Part shown: positions 57,635 to 64,000 of the stretch, one piece after another
How the letters are laid out: every line of letters starts with the position of its first letter
How positions within the stretch are numbered: position 1 is the stretch's first letter
Origin: Pseudomonas sp. NKUCC02_KPG
Lineage (GTDB): Bacteria > Pseudomonadota > Gammaproteobacteria > Pseudomonadales > Pseudomonadaceae
DNA length: 64,000 bases
NCBI RefSeq assembly: GCF_019345465.1
Contig: NZ_JAHKRC010000018.1
Coordinates: 1 to 64,000, forward strand
Reading direction: 5' to 3'
Program-made: the position numbers and the translations under genes
The notes under the pieces: model-generated
Seen by the model: only the letters and a program-made list of their open reading frames with translations
What the model was told of the DNA's origin: nothing
Database searches by the model: none

Positions 57635-58105
57635 TTATCCGCGATCAACTTTGCTGCTGAGAATGATGGAGGTGGTGGTTTTCTCGACGCCCTCGACGCT
57701 GCCGATCTGGTCGAGCAATTGGTCCAGTTGCTCGGGAGAATCACTGCGCAGCCAGGCCACGTAATCGAACTCGCCACTGACCGCGCACAGTTGCTGCACC
57801 TGGGCCATTGCGCTCAAGCGCCGGACCACCTCTTTGCCTGAGCGTGGCTGTACGGTAATCCCGACATAAGCCTGCAAACCGCCATCAATCAAGCGCTGCC
57901 CCAGGCGAACCCCGTAACCGGTGATCACCGACGTTTTCTCCAGTCGTGCCAGCCGAGATGTCACGGTGGTGCGCGCAATTCCCAACTGGCGAGCCAGCAT
58001 CGCAACGCTTTCCCGTGCATTGAGCTGCAAGGCCGCAATCAATTGGCGGTCGATTTCATCCAGCGCGGGAGGGCGGGTATCAGGCACGTGAAGCTCCAAA
58101 GGCAT
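57635..58105 (-). CDS. Lrp/AsnC-family regulator
   Basis: A 156-residue Lrp/AsnC protein. The N-terminal HTH (LDEIDRQLIAALQLNARESVAMLARQLGIARTTVTSRLARLE, residues 15-56) is followed by a RAM ligand-binding domain (YVGITVQPRSGKEVVRRLSAM, VSGEFDYVAWLRSDSPEQLDQLLDQIGSVEGVEKTTTSIIL). It is upstream of, and co-directional with, davBA. Control of lysine catabolism by lysine or a related amino acid is the natural inference, but no operator can be assigned. Confidence 0.9.
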   Translation of the reverse strand: MPLELHVPDTRPPALDEIDRQLIAALQLNARESVAMLARQLGIARTTVTSRLARLEKTSVITGYGVRLGQRLIDGGLQAYVGITVQPRSGKEVVRRLSAMAQVQQLCAVSGEFDYVAWLRSDSPEQLDQLLDQIGSVEGVEKTTTSIILSSKVDRG

Positions 58106-58258
58106 GGGCGTGGTGGGCGGTCATGGTACAGGGCTGCGGCACCACTTTGCTGGCGGGCGGATTTTAAGATTGAGCGCCGAGGGTTGTCACACTTTGTCCA
58201 ATCTACAGGGGTGTAGATGATTACGATTCTCTTTTAAGTTGAATCATAAGGACGCTTC

Positions 58259-60226
58259 ATGCATTCGTCTCTTCGCTTTCACCCATTGCCCCTGTGGGTT
58301 CGTCTGGCCTTGGCTGCAGGCGCATCCGGCACGCTGGTGACTTCTGCCCAGGCGGCAGATCCGCAAGCACTGACCCTTGATGAAATGGTCGTTACGGCTT
58401 CCGGTTACGAGCAGAGCATCGAGGATGCGCCCGCCTCGATCACGGTGATTGATGGGGAGACGCTTCGCCGCAAATCCTATCGGGACCTAGGCGACGCCGT
58501 GCGTGACGTTGAAGGTGTAGTGGTCAACGGCGGGGCCAATGAGACGGATATCTCCATTCGTGGCATGCCAGCCGATTACACCCTGATTCTGGTCGATGGC
58601 AAACGCCAGAGCGCCCGTGAGTCGCGGGTCAACGGCAACAGCGGTTATGAGCAGAGCTTCGTGCCGCCAGCCGCGGCCATTGAGCGCATCGAGGTGGTTC
58701 GAGGGCCGATGTCATCGCTGTATGGCTCGGATGCCATTGGCGGGGTGATTAACGTGATCACCCGCAAAGTGTCGCCCCAGTGGGGCGGCTCTGTGGGCTA
58801 CGACTACTCGGCGCGCCAGCACAGCGACCAGGGGAATGCCCGCCAGACCCAGTTCTACCTCAGTGGTCCGCTGCGCGAGGATTTTCTAGGTTTGCAGGTC
58901 TGGGGCCGTTATCTGGACCGCCAGGCGGACGACGACATCGAGCAAACCAATGGTTTCAGCAATGCCGATCATCGTGACCTGACCGCGCGGCTGGCATTCA
59001 CCCCGACAGTCGACCACGACATCCTGCTGGAAGCGGGCGCCACGCGCCTCAAGAACGGCGATGGCGTGAGCGCAAACTGGGCCACCCGCGAACAAGAGAA
59101 CAATCGTGATCACTGGTCGCTGTCACACCAGGGGCGCTGGGGCTGGGCGACGTCGGACATGGCGTTGTTCCAGGAAACGTCCAGCCGCGAGGGCAAGGCG
59201 ACACCTGCGCAAACGGATATCTACGGCCGCAAGCCCGAGATCAAGAGCACGGTGTTTGACGCCAAACTGGTGCTGCCGACCGCGCACAATGTCAGCACCG
59301 TCGGCGTGCAGTGGAATGAAAGCCAGTTGACCGACTGGAACCAGGGCCTGGGTGATCGCGTCGATTACGAGTTCTCAGTGGTACAGAAGGCCGTGTTTGC
59401 CGAAAACGAATGGGCGATGACCGATACCTTTGCCCTGACCACAGGATTGCGCCTGGACCACCACGAACAGTACGGCACCCACGCCAATCCGCGAATCTAC
59501 GGGGTGTGGCGCGCAACCGACAACTGGACCCTCAAGGGCGGCATCGCCCGTGGCTTCAAGGCGCCGGAGCTGCGTGCCGTGGTCAAGGACTACGCCTACC
59601 TGCGCCGCAATCGCTTCGTGATGTTTGGCAACCCGGACCTCAAGCCCGAGTCGAGCACCAACTACGAAATGTCCGCGCTGTGGTCCAATCGCGACAATTT
59701 GTCGGCAGGCGCGACGGTGTTTTACAACGACTTCAAAGACAAACTCTCTACCGTCACCACTGATGAGCGATGGAATGGCTACATCGTCATGGATCGCGTC
59801 AATGTCGACAAGGCCGTGATCCAGGGCGTTGAGCTGACCGGTCAATGGGATGTCAGCGACAGCGTCTTGCTCAAGGCCAACTACACCTACACCGACTCTG
59901 AACAGAAAAGCGGCGCCAACGCCGGCGCCCCACTGGCGTTGACGCCCAAACAGAAAGCCAACGTGCGCGGCGAGTGGGTGGTGACGGACCGTGCCCAGGC
60001 CTGGGCGTCCGTCAGCTATTACGGTGAAGAAACCGGCAACACCCTGGCTGACGTGCCTGCACCGGGTTACACCACGGCTGATATCGGCGGCTCTTACGAA
60101 CTCACAGACTCGATCACGTTGAACAGCTCACTGAACAACCTGACGGACAAGCGTCTGGACGACGAAACCTACGGCACGGTGAACTACGGTCGCACCTTGT
60201 GGATGGGGGCTACGCTGAACTTCTGA
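58259..60226 (+). CDS. TonB-dependent receptor (CirA/FepA type)
   Basis: A 655-residue outer-membrane receptor without an STN signalling domain. The signal peptide ends about residue 33 (VTSAQA). A TonB box candidate lies at TLDEMVVTAS (about 39-48). The plug spans ASITVIDGETLRRKSYRDLGDAV, RIEVVRGPMSSLYGSDAIGG to about 170, then the barrel with a C-terminal Phe (MGATLNF). It resembles catecholate/colicin receptors. The convergent two-component system suggests PfeA/PirA-like control by ligand sensing. Its last 17 bases overlap the 3' end of the kinase gene. Confidence 0.92.
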   Translation: MHSSLRFHPLPLWVRLALAAGASGTLVTSAQAADPQALTLDEMVVTASGYEQSIEDAPASITVIDGETLRRKSYRDLGDAVRDVEGVVVNGGANETDISIRGMPADYTLILVDGKRQSARESRVNGNSGYEQSFVPPAAAIERIEVVRGPMSSLYGSDAIGGVINVITRKVSPQWGGSVGYDYSARQHSDQGNARQTQFYLSGPLREDFLGLQVWGRYLDRQADDDIEQTNGFSNADHRDLTARLAFTPTVDHDILLEAGATRLKNGDGVSANWATREQENNRDHWSLSHQGRWGWATSDMALFQETSSREGKATPAQTDIYGRKPEIKSTVFDAKLVLPTAHNVSTVGVQWNESQLTDWNQGLGDRVDYEFSVVQKAVFAENEWAMTDTFALTTGLRLDHHEQYGTHANPRIYGVWRATDNWTLKGGIARGFKAPELRAVVKDYAYLRRNRFVMFGNPDLKPESSTNYEMSALWSNRDNLSAGATVFYNDFKDKLSTVTTDERWNGYIVMDRVNVDKAVIQGVELTGQWDVSDSVLLKANYTYTDSEQKSGANAGAPLALTPKQKANVRGEWVVTDRAQAWASVSYYGEETGNTLADVPAPGYTTADIGGSYELTDSITLNSSLNNLTDKRLDDETYGTVNYGRTLWMGATLNF

Positions 60227-61589
60227 CCAGGGCCATCGGCAGCCTGACCACGGCGCACAACCCGGCGGGCGGTCGATTTTCCAGCAGCAGTTCGCCGCCG
60301 TGGGCTTGCACGCAGGCGCGGGCGATGGCCAGGCCCAGGCCGATGCCGCCATTGTGAGAACCGTCGGCGGCGCCAAACTGTACGAAGGGCTCGAACACTT
60401 TGCTGAGCCATTCTTGCGGCAGGCCCTGGCCGTGATCGAGAATTTCCAGTCGCAGGGTGCCGGGGTCCTCCTGGTACAGCGTCAACGTGGCATCTGCGGC
60501 GTGACGCAGTGCGTTGTCGATCAGGTTGGTCAAGGCCCGCTTCAACGCCAGGGGACGGCAGGTGAGCATGATCGGCGCCGAGCCTGACCAGGTGACCGGC
60601 TGCTTCATGAGTCGGTAGCGCTTGGCCAGATCCTCCAGCATGTCATTCAGCACGATTGTCAGCGTGGGCTCCTGCACGGCATCGTCACGAACGAAGTTGA
60701 GGGTTGCGCCCACCATCGCACTCAACTCATCCAGGCTTTCGAGCATGTCCTCGCGGGCAGGGCTCTCTTCCAGCAGTTCCAGCAGCAGCCGCAGTTCAGT
60801 GATGGGCGTGTTCAGGTCGTGGCTGAGCGCCGCGAGCATTCGGGTACGGCCTTCGACATGGCGGGCGATATTGGCTTGCATGGTGTTAAAGGCCGCCGTC
60901 AGGTCACGTGCTTCTTGTGGGCCGGTCAGAGGCAGTGGCGCAATCCATTCCCCGCGGCTGACGCGTTCGGTGGCCTGGGCCAGGGTCTTGACCGGGCGCA
61001 CTACGCGGCTGATGCAGAACATCACGATCAACAGCACCGGAACGGTCGTCACCGGCAGACTGTACGCCAGCATATTTCCCCATTCGTAGGCGCCTGCCGG
61101 ATGTTGCAGGGCGTTGAGGTAGCGGCCGTCGGGCAATTCGATACTGCTGCGCAGCCGCAGGGGGGCCCAGCCGTCGGGGCTGAACACGCGCCCCCGGGCA
61201 TGGTCGCCGCTGACCCGTTCCAGTTGCATGGCCACGCGCACGTCCTGGGCCAGTTGCAGCTGCTCGCGCAGGGCGCTGGCCATTCGCTGTTCTTCGGCAC
61301 GCATGGCAAAGGGTTCGACGTCGGCCTGGGTGGAGATCCAGAAACGTGCATCTGCGCTGGTGATCGCCCCCAGCAGCCGGTCGAAGACCTCGTCCTTGGC
61401 TTCCATGGCCACATGATGGGCGGTCACCAATCGCTCCAGGCTCATGGTGCGCGACAGGGGATGGATCAACGCGCCGGTGTGTTGCACAAACACAATGGCG
61501 ATGACATTGGAGGCGAGCAGCGCGAGCAACAACAACGCACTGAGTTGATGCAGCATCTTGCGGGGCCACAGGGCGCGCAGACGATTCAT
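60210..61589 (-). CDS. Sensor histidine kinase
   Basis: A 459-residue membrane histidine kinase. TM1 is near 16-36 (LSALLLLALLASNVIAIVFV) and TM2 near 175-195 (YSLPVTTVPVLLIVMFCISRVV), enclosing a periplasmic sensor of about 140 residues. A HAMP domain follows (RPVKTLAQATERVSRGEW). The phospho-acceptor is H257 in ALSHDLNTP, where Asn replaces the common Arg. The ATPase has NLIDNALRHA, LDHGQGLPQ and GGIGLGLAIA boxes. It overlaps its response regulator by four bases and may sense the substrate of the convergent receptor. Confidence 0.93.
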   Translation of the reverse strand: MNRLRALWPRKMLHQLSALLLLALLASNVIAIVFVQHTGALIHPLSRTMSLERLVTAHHVAMEAKDEVFDRLLGAITSADARFWISTQADVEPFAMRAEEQRMASALREQLQLAQDVRVAMQLERVSGDHARGRVFSPDGWAPLRLRSSIELPDGRYLNALQHPAGAYEWGNMLAYSLPVTTVPVLLIVMFCISRVVRPVKTLAQATERVSRGEWIAPLPLTGPQEARDLTAAFNTMQANIARHVEGRTRMLAALSHDLNTPITELRLLLELLEESPAREDMLESLDELSAMVGATLNFVRDDAVQEPTLTIVLNDMLEDLAKRYRLMKQPVTWSGSAPIMLTCRPLALKRALTNLIDNALRHAADATLTLYQEDPGTLRLEILDHGQGLPQEWLSKVFEPFVQFGAADGSHNGGIGLGLAIARACVQAHGGELLLENRPPAGLCAVVRLPMALVRSSA

Positions 61590-62341
61590 GGCGCTTGCAA
61601 CGTGACATCGGCCGCAAACAGATAACCGCCACCCCAGACTGTGCGCAGTAACTCGGGCTCCCCGGCGCTGTTCGCCAGCTTGCGGCGCAGGCGACTGACC
61701 TGGCGGTCGATGGCGCGATCGCTGACATCGCTGTCGGTGGCGGTCGTGAGGTCAATCAGGCGTTCGCGAGGCAGCAGCGTATTGGGTTGGTCGAGAAACA
61801 CCTGCAGCAGTTTGCTCTCCACCGTGCTGAGCACAATCTGCGCCCCTTGATCACGGGTCAGCGTGGCGTGACTGGGGTTATACAGCCAGCCAGCGAACCG
61901 ATAACAGGGGCTCATCTTCAGGGCGCTTGTCGATGCAACCTGCTTCGCGGCGCCAGGACGGTGGCGACGCAACACACTGTTGATCCGCGCAACCAGCTCC
62001 CTCGGTTCAAAGGGTTTGGTCACATAGTCGTCTGCTCCCAGGTCGAGGCCCCGTACCCGATCTGCCGAAGTGTCCCGGGCGGTCAGCAGAATCACCGGAG
62101 TGTCGGCGCGCCGATGCAGCCTGCTGCACAAGTCAAAGCCATCGCCATCGGGTAACGACACATCGAGAATGATCACGTCAAAGGCGTGTTGCTTGAGCAA
62201 TTGCCACATGCCCGCGGCGTCCGCTGCCGTGCGCACATCAAACGTGTGGCGGCGTAGGTACGCGGCCAGCGGTTCGCGAATTTTGCGGCTGTCGTCGACG
62301 ATGAGTACGCAGGGCGCCGTGTTCGGGGGAAGGGGGGTCAT
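61586..62341 (-). CDS. OmpR-family response regulator
   Basis: A 251-residue regulator. The receiver domain has DD at 16-17, phospho-acceptor Asp60 (VIILDVSLPDGDGFD), TAR and the lysine in DDYVTKPFEPRELVARI. The C-terminal winged-helix trans_reg_C domain (about 150-245) has LSTVESKLLQVFLDQPNTLLPRERLIDL and RAIDRQVSRLRRKL. The ATG at 62341 is preferred to one five codons upstream. It pairs with the kinase gene in a coupled operon that converges on the TonB-dependent receptor. Confidence 0.93.
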   Translation of the reverse strand: MTPLPPNTAPCVLIVDDSRKIREPLAAYLRRHTFDVRTAADAAGMWQLLKQHAFDVIILDVSLPDGDGFDLCSRLHRRADTPVILLTARDTSADRVRGLDLGADDYVTKPFEPRELVARINSVLRRHRPGAAKQVASTSALKMSPCYRFAGWLYNPSHATLTRDQGAQIVLSTVESKLLQVFLDQPNTLLPRERLIDLTTATDSDVSDRAIDRQVSRLRRKLANSAGEPELLRTVWGGGYLFAADVTLQAP

Positions 62342-62526
62342 GGCGGGTAGAAACACCGGGAGAAACAGATGGCAATGATACTACTAGCATTTCTCAGTTG
62401 TATCTCTGTGCGCAGAGGCTACGGGGCGCTGATCCCCTGCCTCAACGAGCCTGCCAAAGCTCGTTTCTAAGGGGGCAGGGAGTTGTAACCAAGTATTGAA
62501 GTGGCGAACGTCCTGCGGGTAAGATT

Positions 62527-62545
62527 GAGAATAATTCGCACTTAC
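62527..62545 (+). promoter_or_regulatory. Putative Fur box upstream of second fecI
   Basis: GAGAATAATTCGCACTTAC matches the 19-base Fur consensus at 11 positions by eye. It lies five bases before the proposed GTG start of the sigma gene. Confidence 0.5.
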
Positions 62546-62550
62546 ATCTG

Positions 62551-63069
62551 GTGGGCCGCTCGGTGCAACCTCCTTCGACCAGCAAGTTGGGCTTTTTTTT
62601 CAGCGATCATCATCGTTGGCTGCTGTCCCATATCCAGCGGCATTTGCGCAATCACGCCGATGCCGAGGACACGGTTGCCGATACGTTTTGCCAGTTACTG
62701 GTGGCACGGGTAGACCCGGACGCCATCGAGCAGCCCCGTGCCTACCTGTCGACCATTGCCCGACGCCTGATCTTCGATCGTCATCGTCGGCGCAAGCTGG
62801 AGTTGGCCTACCTCGAACGCCTGTCCATGTTGCCCGAAGCGCTGGCGCCGTCCCCGGAAGAACAATTGCTGTTGATCGAAGCCCTGGTGGCCATCGATCG
62901 GGCGATTGACGGCCTGCCGATGCTGGTCAAGGCGGCCTTCCTCTACAGCCAGCTGGATGGCCTGAGCTACGTGGAGATTGCCCGCAAGCTTGAGCTGTCC
63001 GAGCGCACGGTGAGCCGCTACATGAAGCAGGCTTTGCGTCAGTGCTATCTGAGCGAAGGTGCATCATGA
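62551..63069 (+). CDS. fecI: FecI-type ECF sigma factor (second system)
   Basis: A 172-residue iron-starvation sigma factor. Region 2 has FFSDHHRWLLSHIQRHL and AEDTVADTFCQLLVARVD with AYLSTIARRLIFDRHRRR. Region 4 has LPMLVKAAFLYSQLDGLSYVEIARKLELSERTVSRYMKQAL. The proposed start is a GTG at 62551 without a clear ribosome binding site, so the true start is uncertain. TGA overlaps the fecR ATG by four bases. It is distinct from the system at 22 kb. Confidence 0.9.
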   Translation: MGRSVQPPSTSKLGFFFSDHHRWLLSHIQRHLRNHADAEDTVADTFCQLLVARVDPDAIEQPRAYLSTIARRLIFDRHRRRKLELAYLERLSMLPEALAPSPEEQLLLIEALVAIDRAIDGLPMLVKAAFLYSQLDGLSYVEIARKLELSERTVSRYMKQALRQCYLSEGAS

Positions 63070-64000
63070 GCAAGCGGCGTCTTGACCCCGTCAGCGAGCA
63101 GGCGATCGACTGGATGGTGCGCCTGCGTGCGGGCGAACCGGATGTGTCGCTGCAGAAGCGTTTCAATGCCTGGCTGGTACTCGATCCCGCCCACGCCCAG
63201 GCCTGGGCCACTTTGCAGGAGCGACTGGGTACTTCCTTCGGTGCCGTTCGCACACTGGATCGACGGGTGCCCGGCCAGGCCGCAGAAGCGCGCCAACTAT
63301 TGCTCCAACCCAAGGCTTCGCGCCGCGATGCGCTCAGGGTAATTGCAGGGCTTGGCTTGCTCGGCGGGGCTACCTGGGTCGGTGCGCGCAGCCCGTGGGG
63401 TGACTCGCTGCTGGCTGACCTGCACACCGGGCGCGGCCAGCGTCAGGACTTCACCCTGGCCGACGGCAGTCGCCTGAGCCTGAATGCCGAGAGTTCGGTG
63501 GACCTGCGCTTCGATACCCAGCGCCGCCTGGTGATTTTGCGCCACGGCGAGCTGGTGATCCAGGTCGCCGCCGATCCTCTTCGTCCGCTGAGCGTGCGCA
63601 CCGCAGAAGGTGAAATTCGCGCACTGGGGACTCGATTCCTCGTGGCCCAGGAACACGGCGCCACGCGGGTAGTGGTATTGCAGCACTCGGTCAACGTCCG
63701 GCTGTTCGACGGCACCAGCATTGATTTGCAGGAAGGCCAGTCAGCCGTCATGCAAGCCGGCAACATTGCTCCGCTCGCCGGTGATCAACATCATCGGGCT
63801 GACTGGATGATCGGGCGCTTGAACGTGCTGGACGACCCGCTGGAGGCAGTCGTCAACGCACTGCGCCCTTACAGTCGCGGCTTTGTGCGGGTGGCTCCCG
63901 AGGTTCGCAACCTTCGTGTCCAGGGGGTATTCCCGCTAGAAAATCCGGATCGGGTGTTTGCGGCACTGGCAGAAACCCTGCCGATTCGTGTTGATCGCTA
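63066..64000 (+). CDS. fecR: FecR-family sigma regulator (truncated by window end)
   Basis: 311 complete codons are visible and the frame is still open at the edge. The final two bases are TA, which could begin a stop codon or a Tyr codon. The N-terminal DUF4880 region (VSEQAIDWMVRLRAGEPD) binds sigma. A hydrophobic segment VIAGLGLLGGATWVGA lies near 98-113. The FecR domain (RQDFTLADGSRLSLNAESSVDL) and the C-terminal NLRVQGVFPLENPDRVFAALAETLPIRV follow. The cognate receptor gene is expected just beyond the window. Confidence 0.9.
   Translation, partial: MSKRRLDPVSEQAIDWMVRLRAGEPDVSLQKRFNAWLVLDPAHAQAWATLQERLGTSFGAVRTLDRRVPGQAAEARQLLLQPKASRRDALRVIAGLGLLGGATWVGARSPWGDSLLADLHTGRGQRQDFTLADGSRLSLNAESSVDLRFDTQRRLVILRHGELVIQVAADPLRPLSVRTAEGEIRALGTRFLVAQEHGATRVVVLQHSVNVRLFDGTSIDLQEGQSAVMQAGNIAPLAGDQHHRADWMIGRLNVLDDPLEAVVNALRPYSRGFVRVAPEVRNLRVQGVFPLENPDRVFAALAETLPIRVDR

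Noticed and set aside
58210..58240. Fur-like sequence before the TonB-dependent receptor
   Set aside because: GATGATTACGATTCTCTTT matches the consensus at only about half of positions, too weak to list.
1..64000. tRNA, rRNA, CRISPR arrays, insertion sequences, prophage
   Set aside because: No cloverleaf, regularly spaced repeat array, transposase or phage gene was recognised on either strand.

Overview
This window reads as chromosomal DNA of a Pseudomonas species, probably of the fluorescens/putida lineage. The support is a complete set of pseudomonad markers: a heterotetrameric sarcosine oxidase operon, a GacA box followed by an RsmY-type sRNA, pqqFABCDE, two FecI/FecR pairs, a TIGR02449-zapA pair, and two families of palindromic intergenic repeats. 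From memory, the order from ltaE to the Lrp-type regulator resembles a stretch of the P. putida KT2440 chromosome; I could not check this. There are no tRNAs, rRNAs, insertion sequences or CRISPR arrays.

Layout. 1-3.5 kb: the end of an orphan type VI secretion island on the minus strand (vgrG, DUF4123 adaptor, first 20 codons of a probable cargo gene), with an AT-rich upstream region carrying two strong palindromes and a terminator. 3.5-4.0 kb: TIGR02449 and zapA (cell division). 4.1-14.4 kb: one-carbon and glycine metabolism, with ltaE divergent from glyA-soxBDAG-purU-fdhA, the route from sarcosine to glycine/serine with formaldehyde and formate disposal. 14.5-17.1 kb: an ECF sigma/anti-sigma pair and two small exported proteins. 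17.2-22.6 kb: a Fur-box-preceded fecI-fecR-receptor-PepSY iron uptake locus. 22.8-26.1 kb: a DnaQ-like exonuclease coupled to a cNMP/CBS/DUF294 protein, then an orphan receiver. 26.2-35.2 kb: housekeeping genes (glcB, a GcvR-like ACT protein, rarD, srkA, a PhoX-type phosphatase, a ModE-type regulator, comF).

35.3-39.8 kb: the bioBFHCD operon, with overlapping bioF/H/C/D reading frames. 40.0-43.9 kb: two paralogous large acyl-CoA dehydrogenases, the first behind a promoter overlapped by a PsrA-type operator. 43.9-44.1 kb: the GacA-controlled RsmY sRNA. 44.1-46.9 kb: a LysR regulator, a class III aminotransferase and a 52-residue YqaE/Pmp3 protein. 47-54.8 kb: the PQQ cluster in the order F-A-B-C-D-E-peptidase on the minus strand, with the 24-codon pqqA and a hairpin terminator between pqqA and pqqB. 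54.8-58.1 kb: davA/davB lysine catabolism with an Lrp/AsnC regulator. 58.3-62.3 kb: a TonB-dependent receptor whose 3' end overlaps a convergent two-component system. 62.5-64 kb: a second fecI-fecR pair cut by the window end.

Most genes are well-known families. The parts least explained by known annotation are the upstream region of vgrG (paired palindromes, a possible small RNA, an AT-rich block), the truncated cargo gene at the left edge, and several regulatory sites that have no coding signature.
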